Shown here: positions 1-7,520 of the stretch, piece by piece | Layout: each line of letters starts with the position of its first letter | How positions within the stretch are numbered: position 1 is the stretch's first letter | Assembly (NCBI RefSeq): GCF_015680705.1 | Contig: NZ_JADNYP010000001.1 | Span: forward strand, 124,001-188,000 | DNA: 64,000 nucleotides | Source: Pseudomonas fulva | GTDB taxonomy: Bacteria > Pseudomonadota > Gammaproteobacteria > Pseudomonadales > Pseudomonadaceae | Direction: 5' to 3' | Translations under genes and position numbers: made by a program | The notes under the pieces: generated by a model | The model's database searches: none | Told to the model about the DNA's origin: nothing | Seen by the model: the letters and a program-made list of their open reading frames with translations, nothing else

Positions 1-221
1 TGGCCATCGATCAGGATTCGCCCGCTGTCGGCCCGATCCAGGCCGGCGACCAGGTGCAGCAAGGTGCTCTTGCCGCTGCCCGACTCACCCATCAGTGCGA
101 GGCTGGCCCTGCGCTCCAGGCACAGGTCCACCCCGCGCAACACCGGCAGGCTGCCCTGGGCCGTGCTGAACGACTTGCACAGCTGCTCCACTGCCAGCAG
201 CGGTCGACCCCGTCCTGTCAT
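1..221 (-). CDS. ABC transporter ATP-binding protein, N-terminal part (runs off window)
   Basis: This is the first 73 codons of an ATPase read leftwards from an ATG at 219-221. The gene continues beyond base 1. The Walker A motif GESGSGKST is at residues 45-53. Before it come the usual A-loop region and a VLRGVDL strand, and after it LLHLVAGLD. The spacing and the style of the motif fit the LolD/MacB-type ATPases (normally about 220-230 aa) that energise export of lipoproteins, lipids or peptides. The permease is not in view, so the substrate cannot be named. The gene is divergent from the TonB receptor, with the Fur-like site between them. The family call is firm and the subfamily is tentative. 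Confidence 0.85.
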   Translation of the reverse strand, partial: MTGRGRPLLAVEQLCKSFSTAQGSLPVLRGVDLCLERRASLALMGESGSGKSTLLHLVAGLDRADSGRILIDG

Positions 222-313
222 GACCCGCCTCGAAATGTCCAGTGCCTAGAACACGGACAGCCAGGCGAGCCAGGCGACTCCCGACGATCGCCATCCGGTC
301 GCGCATGAGCATT

Positions 314-332
314 GACTGAGAATTATTATTGA
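314..332. promoter_or_regulatory. Fur-box-like operator
   Basis: This AT-rich stretch contains GAGAATTATTATT, close to Pseudomonas Fur sites (GATAATGATAATCATTATC consensus). It stands out from the surrounding high-GC DNA and lies 78 bp before the receptor ATG at 410 and 93 bp from the divergent ABC gene. Iron-dependent repression of the receptor is the expected role. It could also serve the divergent gene. The call rests on visual resemblance only. Confidence 0.55.
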
Positions 333-409
333 ATGTAAAAGAATTTCATATAGCATGCTGCGCGCGGCTCTGCGTCGCCCCTCGTACAACCCCCTGCGCT
401 CGAGAAACC

Positions 410-2518
410 ATGAAAGTCCATGCCAGAACATCTGCCCGCGCCATTTCCCCGAGGCACTGTTGCGTCCTGCTCGGTGCCCTGTGCCTGTCTGCGAACGCGG
501 CCCTCGCCCAGGTGGACCTGCCCGCCAGCACCATCGAAGCAGACCCCGGACAAGGCCAGGCGGACGCTTTCACCAGCACCACGGCTGGGGTGGCCAAGTC
601 CGGTCTGCCGCTGGCATGGACGCCGCGCAGCGTCGAGGTGATTTCCCGTTCGCTGCTCGACAGCCAGCAGGCGCTGGGGCTGGCCGACGCCCTGAACAAC
701 GTGCCCGGGGTCACGGCCGGACAGTATGGCCGGCGGGGCTGGGACGACCTGATCATCCGTGGCCAGGTCGCCTCCGACTCGCTGTTCCTGGACGGTCTAC
801 GCACCGGCATCTCCAACCGCGTGGCCGAGCAGCTGTTCGGCCTGGAGCAGGTCGAAGTGCTCAAGGGGCCGGCTTCGATGGAGTACGGCCTGGTCTTGCC
901 AGGGGGCGTGGTCAATCTGGTCAGCAAGCGCCCCCAGGCCGATCCGTTCGCCACGTTCGGGCTGACCTACGGCAGCCATGACCTGCGCCAGGGGACCTTC
1001 GACGTCGGCACCCCGTTGTCGGAAAACGGCCGGTCCGCCGTCCGCCTCAACGGCTTGCTGTCCGAATCGAACGATGCAACCGACCATGTCTGGTTCCGCA
1101 ACAATTACATCGCGCCATCGCTGAGCCTGGAACTGGGACCGGATACCGACCTGACCTTGCTGGCCAGCCACCAGGATCGCCAATACGTCCGTCAGCAAGG
1201 CTTGCCGCTGTCCGGCTCGATCGAGGCCAACCGCAACGGTGACCTGCCGCGTCACCGCTTCACCGGCGAACCCGGCCAGGACCCCTACCACGGCGTCGCC
1301 AACCGCCTGGGCTACAGCCTGACACACCGCTTCGGCGGCTGGGCCTTCAATCAGAACCTGCGCTGGCAGACGTTCCACCTCGATGGCCAACTGGTCGCCA
1401 ACGGGCGCATGCTGGCCGACGAACGCACCCTGCAACGCACCGCCCAGCAGCAGCACTACGATGGCGACACCTTGAGCGTCGACAGCAACCTGCAGCGCCT
1501 GTTCGACAGTGTCCATGGCACGCATGACGTGACGTTCGGCCTGGACTACCTGCGCGGCCGCGAAAGCATGCGCAACACCGCCTGCAAGGTCGCCAGCCTG
1601 GATGCCTACGCGCCGCGCCATGGCCAGGCCATCGCCTGCCCGGCAACCCCACGGGTATGGTCGGACACCACGGTACGCATGATCGGCGCCTATGTACGGG
1701 ACAACTACCAGGTCACCGAGCGACTGCTGGTTACCGCCGGCCTGCGCCACGACATCAGCGATACCTATGGTCGCAACCGCCTGGACGGCAGCCGCAACAG
1801 CAACCCGGCCGACGCGACCACCGGGGCCGTGGCGGTGATGTACGAACTGTTTCCCAACGTGCGGCCGTACCTGAGCTTCGCCACGTCCTTCTACCCCAAT
1901 AGCGGTACCGATTTCGCCGGGACGACCTTCGAGCCGGAAAAAGGCCGCCAGTGGGAGGCCGGGGTGAAATTCGACCTGGATCCTGGACGCACCCTGCTCA
2001 ACCTGGCGGTCTTCGATCTGCGCCGGCAGAACGTGCTCGAGGACGACCCGCTCAACGACGGCTACAGCGTGGCGGTCGGCGAGCAGCGTACCCAGGGCGC
2101 CGAACTGGACCTGACCGCCGACCTGTCCGACCGCCTGAGCCTGCTGGCCGGCTACGCCTACACCTGGGCGGTGATCACTGACGATGGCGGTCAGACCCCG
2201 TCGAGCGTCGACCAGCGACTGAACAATGTCCCGCGCCACAGCGCCAACCTGTACGCCCGCTACCGCTTCGAAGGCACGCCCAGGGGATGGGAAATCAACG
2301 GCGGAATCAACGCCGTCAGCGAACGCTACACCAACGGTTACTACCTGCCTGGCTACGCCGTGGCCAACGTCGGGCTCGCCTACGGCGCCGAGCATTGGCG
2401 CGCGGCATTCAACCTCAGGAACCTGTTCGACCAGCGCTACTATGCGGGCGGCCTGGCCCAGGCGGTGGCGCTGGGTGACGAGCGCACGGCGCTGATGTCG
2501 TTGACATATAGCTATTGA
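410..2518 (+). CDS. TonB-dependent siderophore receptor
   Basis: This is a 702-residue outer-membrane receptor for ferric siderophores. A signal peptide covers about residues 1-34 (hydrophobic core VLLGALCLSA, cleavage near ALA-Q). It is followed by a plug domain with RRGWDDLIIRG and VEVLKGPASMEYG, then a 22-strand-type barrel ending in an aromatic residue (TYSY). There is no N-terminal secretin/STN signalling domain, so it should be a plain transporter without anti-sigma signalling. The ATG at 410 is preferred over an upstream in-frame TTG at 329 because the signal peptide begins there. The Fur-like site upstream supports an iron role. The ligand cannot be read from sequence. Confidence 0.9.
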   Translation: MKVHARTSARAISPRHCCVLLGALCLSANAALAQVDLPASTIEADPGQGQADAFTSTTAGVAKSGLPLAWTPRSVEVISRSLLDSQQALGLADALNNVPGVTAGQYGRRGWDDLIIRGQVASDSLFLDGLRTGISNRVAEQLFGLEQVEVLKGPASMEYGLVLPGGVVNLVSKRPQADPFATFGLTYGSHDLRQGTFDVGTPLSENGRSAVRLNGLLSESNDATDHVWFRNNYIAPSLSLELGPDTDLTLLASHQDRQYVRQQGLPLSGSIEANRNGDLPRHRFTGEPGQDPYHGVANRLGYSLTHRFGGWAFNQNLRWQTFHLDGQLVANGRMLADERTLQRTAQQQHYDGDTLSVDSNLQRLFDSVHGTHDVTFGLDYLRGRESMRNTACKVASLDAYAPRHGQAIACPATPRVWSDTTVRMIGAYVRDNYQVTERLLVTAGLRHDISDTYGRNRLDGSRNSNPADATTGAVAVMYELFPNVRPYLSFATSFYPNSGTDFAGTTFEPEKGRQWEAGVKFDLDPGRTLLNLAVFDLRRQNVLEDDPLNDGYSVAVGEQRTQGAELDLTADLSDRLSLLAGYAYTWAVITDDGGQTPSSVDQRLNNVPRHSANLYARYRFEGTPRGWEINGGINAVSERYTNGYYLPGYAVANVGLAYGAEHWRAAFNLRNLFDQRYYAGGLAQAVALGDERTALMSLTYSY

Positions 2519-2747
2519 ACGCGCATACAGCCTGACACTGGCATCGAAGAGGGCGTGTCCCGCTGCCTGGCAGGAGAACTGTCGGCACGTGATCTCTCGC
2601 TCGCAGGTATCGCTGGCAGATATTGGAAATGCAGGTGCTCGGCCAAGGCGAGTTGCAACCGCGCAGGCAGTGTGGCAACGCAATACCAATGCCCAGCACA
2701 ATCCGTGCAAACCGGAAAGTTTGACTGTCGGTCATTCGGCTCGAACG

Positions 2748-2776
2748 TTGACTTATCAAATGCACATTGCTAGTTT
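2748..2776 (+). promoter_or_regulatory. Candidate sigma-70 promoter in a 662-bp gene-free stretch
   Basis: Bases 2519-3180 hold no convincing gene. Their middle part (about 2680-2900) is more AT-rich than its surroundings. TTGACT at 2748-2753 and TAGTTT at 2771-2776 are 17 bp apart, a plausible -35/-10 pair reading toward the anthranilate-synthase-like genes. A long leader (about 400 nt) or a small RNA would follow. The call is tentative because TAGTTT is a weak -10. Confidence 0.3.
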
Positions 2777-3027
2777 CGCAGCACTGAGGTGCTTCCACCG
2801 CAGTGCTTAGCCAAGACTGGGATGTCTCGACATGTACTATCACCTTTCTGCTATCCGCTCCTCGCACAGCTTTCCCGACAGCTGTTCCCGGGCCGTCCTG
2901 GCCATCTTCAAGAGCAATACCTGGCGTCGCTAATCCGCGAGACCAGTGGCGCCTGCCGTCTGCCGGCAATGTCCTGATCTGATTCCTCGAACTTTGGCGC
3001 TTGCGCCCCGTGACCTGTTCCTGACGG

Positions 3028-3045
3028 TTCGCATGTTCATGCGAA
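3028..3045. promoter_or_regulatory. 18-bp perfect-arm dyad, candidate operator
   Basis: The arms TTCGCATG and CATGCGAA are exact inverted repeats separated by TT. The site lies 135 bp before the TrpE-like start. An 18-bp dyad is the size of a LuxR-type box, and a LuxR regulator is encoded just downstream at 5311. The bases do not match a las/rhl-type consensus, so the binding protein is unknown. Confidence 0.45.
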
Positions 3046-3180
3046 TTGTCGTTCGGACATGTCCCGAGGTCGACTGGGCGTTGTTCAGGAACACTTTCAA
3101 CTTCATTCAGCGCGCGAGCGCTTAAAAAAAAGTTGGTGCTTTCCTTGAAAGTACCGGAACCGCTGCACCCATGAAATGGT

Positions 3181-4653
3181 ATGAACGTGAACGATAATAC
3201 GCTCCGCGTGGAAGTTCTTCGTCATGAAGAACGTCGCCCCACCGATCCACTGGGTATTTATGTCCAGGCGGCCGAACAACTTGGCCACGAATCGATATTC
3301 ATTCTCGAATCCCTCTCCGGTCCCAGTCGCGACCGGCGCGCCACGATCATTGGCCTGGAACCGCTGTTCGAAGTATGTATCGACGAAGGGCGGGCGCGCC
3401 TGTCGGGCCGCCCTGAACTGTGCCAACACCTGCATGCCTGCCTGGGACAACGTGGCATGCAATTGGGCACCGACCTGCAGATCGCCCTGGCAGACAGCGA
3501 GTCGGCCTGGCAGCTGCTACGCGAGATCCAGGCGATCTTCCAGCCAGACCCGAACGCGCCTGCCAGCCTCGCCTTTTTCGGCTACCTCTCCTACGACTGC
3601 GTACGGCTGATCGAGCGCTTGCCGACACAGGCCGAGCAGACCAACGACTATCCGCTGATCGCCTTGTCGGTCTACCAGACGCTGGTCTACTTCCACAGCA
3701 ACGGGAGCGTCGAGACCCTGGTCAACAATCACCCGCTCTGGGCTGCGCGCACCGTACAGGACTATCCATTCCTCAGCGCGCCGGCGCCTTCGACAGCACA
3801 GGTGCCGCTGTATCCGGCAACCTTCGAGGAGGTGCGCAGCGTCACGCCGGAACAGTTCCAGCAGCGCGTCGACGTCGCCATGGAGCATATCCGGGCCGGC
3901 GACGTCTATCAGATCCAGCTGGGCCACGAGATTCGCATCCGCTCCCAGGCCACGCCGCTGGACGTCTACCGCAGCCTGCGTCAGCGCAACCCTTCGCCGT
4001 ACATGTACCTGGCCCATGTCGGTGGCATCGACCTGATCGGCGCAAGCCCCGAGCTGTTCGTCCGGGTCAAGGACGACCTGATCGAAATGCGCCCGATCGC
4101 CGGAACCGTCGGCAAGCAACCCGGGGCCGACCCCGCCGAGCTGATCCTGGAGATGACTCGCTCGGAAAAGGAACGTGCCGAACACCTGATGCTGGTCGAC
4201 CTGTGTCGCAACGACATCGGCCGGGTCTGCCAGGCAGGCTCGCTGGAGGTCGACGAGTTCATGCTGGTGGAGGAGTATTCGCACCTCTACCACATGGTCT
4301 CCAACGTGCGCGGCCTGTTGCGTCCTGGCCTCGATGCCTACGATGTGATCAAGGCATCCTTCCCCGCCGGCACCATGTCCGGAGCGCCCAAGGTCAGGGC
4401 GATGGAGCTGATCGAAGGCATGGAAAGCACCCGCCGCGGCATCTATGCCGGAGCGCTCGGCCTGATCGGCTTCGATGGCAGCGTCAATACCGCGTTGTGC
4501 ATCCGTTCGACCGTCCACGACCAGGGGGTCTACCAGTTGCGCGCCTCCGCTGGGGTGGTAGCCGATTCGCTCGCCGAACTGGAATGGAAGGAAACGTTGT
4601 ACAAGATGGGTTCGGTCTACCGAGCCGTGACCGGCAAGGAGATCGCGCTATGA
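3181..4653 (+). CDS. Anthranilate synthase component I-like (chorismate-utilising) enzyme
   Basis: This 490-aa protein belongs to the chorismate-binding TrpE/PabB/PhzE superfamily. The C-terminal half holds GDVYQIQLGHEI, then PIAGT at residues 305-309 and the SFPAGTMSGAPK motif. PIAGT is typical of anthranilate or ADIC synthases, whereas PabB has a lysine (PIKGT), so aminodeoxychorismate synthase is unlikely. The N-terminal domain is shorter and divergent from housekeeping TrpE, which suggests a secondary-metabolism or signalling copy like PhnA. The start ATG has no strong ribosome-binding site. The stop overlaps the TrpG-like ATG by 4 nt (ATGA), so the two are translationally coupled. The product (anthranilate versus 2-amino-2-deoxyisochorismate) is not settled by sequence. 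Confidence 0.8.
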   Translation: MNVNDNTLRVEVLRHEERRPTDPLGIYVQAAEQLGHESIFILESLSGPSRDRRATIIGLEPLFEVCIDEGRARLSGRPELCQHLHACLGQRGMQLGTDLQIALADSESAWQLLREIQAIFQPDPNAPASLAFFGYLSYDCVRLIERLPTQAEQTNDYPLIALSVYQTLVYFHSNGSVETLVNNHPLWAARTVQDYPFLSAPAPSTAQVPLYPATFEEVRSVTPEQFQQRVDVAMEHIRAGDVYQIQLGHEIRIRSQATPLDVYRSLRQRNPSPYMYLAHVGGIDLIGASPELFVRVKDDLIEMRPIAGTVGKQPGADPAELILEMTRSEKERAEHLMLVDLCRNDIGRVCQAGSLEVDEFMLVEEYSHLYHMVSNVRGLLRPGLDAYDVIKASFPAGTMSGAPKVRAMELIEGMESTRRGIYAGALGLIGFDGSVNTALCIRSTVHDQGVYQLRASAGVVADSLAELEWKETLYKMGSVYRAVTGKEIAL

Positions 4654-5231
4654 AAGTCTTTCTGATCGATGCCTACGACAGCTTCGTCTTCATCATCAGC
4701 CAGTACCTCGAACAACTGGGCCTGGAAACGCGTGTCGAGCGACACGACGTGCCCGACCTGGCCCAGCGCATCGAGTCCTTCGCACCGGACTTCTGCGTTC
4801 TTGGTCCTGGCCCTGGCCATCCCACGGACGTCGGCTACATCGAACTGATTCGGCAGTTCCAGGGCCGCATGCCATTGCTCGGTGTGTGCCTGGGCCATCA
4901 GGCGCTGGGGCTGGCGTTTGGCGCCCAGGTGTGCCGCGCGCCGCACGTGATGCATGGCAAGGTCAGCGAGGTCAGCAACGATGGTCGAGGCGTCTATGCC
5001 CATACCCAGGCGCGCCCGATCCGCGCCACCCGCTATCACTCGCTGATGATCAGCGACGAGCAGCTGCCCGGCTGCCTGGAAGTCACCTCGAGGTCGACGG
5101 ACGACGGCTACATCATGGGCGTGCGTCACCGCGAGCTGCCGATCGAGGGAGTCCAGTATCACCCTGAGAGCATCCTCACCGAGAACGGTCTGGAACTGTT
5201 GCGCAGCTTCATTCGGGAACACGTGCGCTGA
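4650..5231 (+). CDS. Anthranilate synthase component II-like glutamine amidotransferase
   Basis: This 193-aa class I glutamine amidotransferase supplies ammonia to the preceding chorismate enzyme. The catalytic triad is complete: Cys80 in GVCLGHQ, His171 and Glu173 in YHPES. The oxyanion region LGPGPGHP is also present. Its length equals that of a stand-alone TrpG/PhnB. A good Shine-Dalgarno (AAGGAG) sits inside the end of the upstream gene, and the ATG overlaps its stop. The pair is followed by a GC-rich hairpin, so it probably forms a two-gene unit separate from luxR. No trpD/trpC genes are nearby, which argues against a tryptophan-pathway location. Confidence 0.85.
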   Translation: MKVFLIDAYDSFVFIISQYLEQLGLETRVERHDVPDLAQRIESFAPDFCVLGPGPGHPTDVGYIELIRQFQGRMPLLGVCLGHQALGLAFGAQVCRAPHVMHGKVSEVSNDGRGVYAHTQARPIRATRYHSLMISDEQLPGCLEVTSRSTDDGYIMGVRHRELPIEGVQYHPESILTENGLELLRSFIREHVR

Positions 5232-5239
5232 GCACGCTG

Positions 5240-5261
5240 ACGGAGGGGCCTGCCCCTCCGT
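5240..5261 (+). terminator. GC-rich hairpin after the TrpG-like gene
   Basis: The 10-bp exact arms ACGGAGGGGC and GCCCCTCCGT are separated by CT, starting 9 nt after the TrpG-like stop. No strong T run follows (CGTTCC), so termination may be weak. It separates the synthase pair from the luxR gene. Confidence 0.5.
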
Positions 5262-5310
5262 CGTTCCTGCCGATGGCTGACCGAATGCCGACTGAAAGAG
5301 CGACCTGTTT

Positions 5311-6111
5311 ATGGACAAACACACCGCACTGGCCGCTGCGCTCCCGCGGACGGAGTCTCGTCCTCCGTTGCAGGCCTTCATGGCCCTGGCCAAGGACGTC
5401 AACCGCTGCGACTGGGAACGCCTGCTGCGCAAGACACTGCGTCAACTGGGCTTCGCCAGCTACCTGATCAGCCTCGGTCCGTCGCGGCCCCACGACAGCG
5501 ATCCACTTACCGGTGTGATCACCACGTTTCCCCAAAGCTGGCTGAGACATTACTGTGCGCACGGCCTGATCGAGATCGACCCGATCCTTAGGCACTGTCG
5601 TCGAGAGCTGCTGCCTATTTTCTGGGACCAGGCACATAGGCGTGCCCGTGGGCGCTCGAGGCATTTCTGGCAGCAGCGCGAAGCGCATGGCCTGCGCAGC
5701 GGCCTGAGCATCCCGCTGCGCTACGAACTGCTGCGGGGTACCCTGAGCGTGGCGTTCGACGACCCTTGGGCCTGCGCACAGGCGGATTTCTCCAACCCGG
5801 CAGTGAGCCAACTGTTCATGCTCGTGCCGTACCTGCTGGCGGGCATGCGTCACCACCTGCACAATGCGGTACATGAGGGCCAGGACCTCACGTCCAGGGA
5901 AATGCAATGCCTGTACTGGGCGAGCGCTGGCAAGACGACCTGGGAAATCAGCCATATTCTCGCCTGCTCGCAACGCACCATCGACTTCCACCTGCTCAAT
6001 GCCAGGCACAAGCTCGGCTCGGTGAGCCGGCAGCAGGCCGTCGCTACCGCCGCGGCGCGCGGACTGATCCCACCGGCACGCAGCGCGCCGCTGTGCGATC
6101 AGCGGCCCTGA
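5311..6111 (+). CDS. LuxR-family quorum-sensing type regulator (solo)
   Basis: This 266-aa protein has an N-terminal autoinducer-binding domain and a C-terminal GerE-type HTH. The acyl-homoserine-lactone pocket residues are all present with the spacing of TraR (W57/Y61/D70/P71/W85 correspond here to W77/Y81/D90/P91/W105). The HTH (about 200-255) has LTSREMQCL and the recognition region SQRTIDFHLLNA. It is therefore likely to bind an AHL or a related molecule. No luxI synthase gene lies in the window, so it is a solo receptor here. Its likely targets are the adjacent synthase pair or the convergent indigoidine unit; this is inference from position. Confidence 0.88.
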   Translation: MDKHTALAAALPRTESRPPLQAFMALAKDVNRCDWERLLRKTLRQLGFASYLISLGPSRPHDSDPLTGVITTFPQSWLRHYCAHGLIEIDPILRHCRRELLPIFWDQAHRRARGRSRHFWQQREAHGLRSGLSIPLRYELLRGTLSVAFDDPWACAQADFSNPAVSQLFMLVPYLLAGMRHHLHNAVHEGQDLTSREMQCLYWASAGKTTWEISHILACSQRTIDFHLLNARHKLGSVSRQQAVATAAARGLIPPARSAPLCDQRP

Positions 6112-6142
6112 GCGCGGAGCCTCGTTGCGCATCGACCTGAGC

Positions 6143-7393
6143 TCAGGCAGCAGCTGGCGGCAGCGAATGATCACCCCGATGGCCGCGCCTGAAACCGCGG
6201 TTGCCTGCCTGCCAGACCACCAGCATGGCAGCCAGCGCCAGGACCAGCAGCGCCAGCGGGAACGACGCGGCACCGAACCGCTGTAGCAGGATCCCGCCGC
6301 TGACACCCCCCATGGCCACGGCCAGATTGAACACCGTCACCAACATCGACTGCGCCACATCGGCGCCGTCGCCCGCCGTGTCGGCGATGGCCGTCTGCAG
6401 CAAGGTTGGCGCGCCGCCGAAGGTCACCCCCCACAAGGCGATGCCGGCCAGTACCAGCCAGGTATGGTCGTTCGCCACACCGAGTGACAGGGCCGCCACG
6501 GCGAAGCCGGTCAGGCTGACCAGCGTCAGCGCACGCAAGGCACGGTCGACCCAGACGCCGGTGAGCCAGATGCCGCAAATCGAGGCCGCGCCGAACAGCA
6601 ACAGCACCAGGTCGACCCGCTCGCCGAGACCGACCGAAGCGAGGTAGGGCGCGATGAAGGTGTAGAGGACGTTGTGGGCCAAAATCCACAGGAAGATCAC
6701 CAGCAACACCGAGCGGATGCCCGGCATCAGGAAGATTCGCTTGATTGATTGGCGCTGGGCCGCAGGCTGCCCGGCAAAGTCCGGCAAGGCGCACCTGACC
6801 CACAAGGCCAGCAGCAGCGACAGGGCCGACATCACCCAGAACACCCCACGCCAGTCGGACAGGCCACCCAGCCAGGTGCCCAGCGGCACGCCCAGGCACA
6901 GCGCGATCGGCTGGCCGACCCCGACGATGGCCAGCGCGCGCCCCTGCAAGGCACTCGGCACCATGCGCCGGGCATAACCGGCCAGTACGCCCCAGATGAT
7001 GCCTGCCGACATGCCCGCCACCAGGCGCGAAGCCAGGATGATCCGGTAGTCCGAGGACAGGGCGGTGATCGAGTTGAAGACCAGCAGCCCGCCGATGGCC
7101 AGCAGGAACAGCGGCCGCCGCGACCAGCTGCGGGTCGCGGCGACGATCGGAATGGCGGCGATCACCGAGCCCAGGGCGTACACCGACACCAACTGCCCGG
7201 CCAGCGCCTCGGAGACGCCCAGTTCCAGGCTGATCTGTGGCAGCAGCCCGGCCGGCATGGTTTCGGTCATGATCGCGATGAAGCCGGCCAGGGTGAAGGC
7301 CAGCAGACGCGCTACCGGCAGGCGCGTCGCATCGGTGAGCAGCGGCGTGGCTGCCGCGGGCGAAAGTTGCGTAGTCAACTGTTGCGTAGTCAT
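6143..7393 (-). CDS. MFS efflux transporter (DHA1-like)
   Basis: This 416-aa inner-membrane protein has about twelve hydrophobic segments and is of the AraJ/YdhP-like drug or metabolite exporter type (GFIAIMTETMPAGLLPQI in the first segment, SRLVAGMSAGIIWG in the fourth). The chosen ATG at 7391-7393 is preceded by AAGGA with 8-nt spacing. A further-upstream TTG in the same frame has no such site. It is the last gene on the minus strand after the indigoidine synthetase, 127 bp downstream of it, so export of the pigment or its precursor is a reasonable guess. The intervening DNA carries an inverted repeat that may attenuate transcription. Confidence 0.85.
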   Translation of the reverse strand: MTTQQLTTQLSPAAATPLLTDATRLPVARLLAFTLAGFIAIMTETMPAGLLPQISLELGVSEALAGQLVSVYALGSVIAAIPIVAATRSWSRRPLFLLAIGGLLVFNSITALSSDYRIILASRLVAGMSAGIIWGVLAGYARRMVPSALQGRALAIVGVGQPIALCLGVPLGTWLGGLSDWRGVFWVMSALSLLLALWVRCALPDFAGQPAAQRQSIKRIFLMPGIRSVLLVIFLWILAHNVLYTFIAPYLASVGLGERVDLVLLLFGAASICGIWLTGVWVDRALRALTLVSLTGFAVAALSLGVANDHTWLVLAGIALWGVTFGGAPTLLQTAIADTAGDGADVAQSMLVTVFNLAVAMGGVSGGILLQRFGAASFPLALLVLALAAMLVVWQAGNRGFRRGHRGDHSLPPAAA

Positions 7394-7411
7394 TAGCGGA
7401 TTCCTTTCAGA

Positions 7412-7516
7412 GCGCAAAGCGGCAAGCTGCAAACCGAGCGGCGCTGGCAGCGCACTCGTCGCTCGTCTCGGCGACCGGGTCGGCTTGCGGCTTGCGGCTT
7501 GTCGCTTGGCGCTTGA
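7412..7516. repeat. Imperfect inverted repeat rich in GCTTGCGGCTTG units
   Basis: The left arm at 7412-7435 and the right arm at about 7481-7515 are complementary at roughly 21 of 25 positions. The right arm is built from CTTGCGG/CTTGGCG units. The blocks GCTTGGCGCTTGA (7504-7516) and GCTTGCGGCTTGCGGC (7483-7498) recur exactly at 61228-61240 and 61242-61257. It resembles the dispersed intergenic repeats of Pseudomonas. It fills the gap between the NRPS stop and the MFS start and may act as a transcription barrier or RNA-stabilising hairpin. Confidence 0.6.
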
Positions 7517-7520
7517 TGGG

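Noticed and set aside
797..2710. 637-aa open frame antisense to the TonB receptor
   Set aside because: It is a shadow of the receptor in GC-rich DNA: no motif, and composition typical of a reverse frame.
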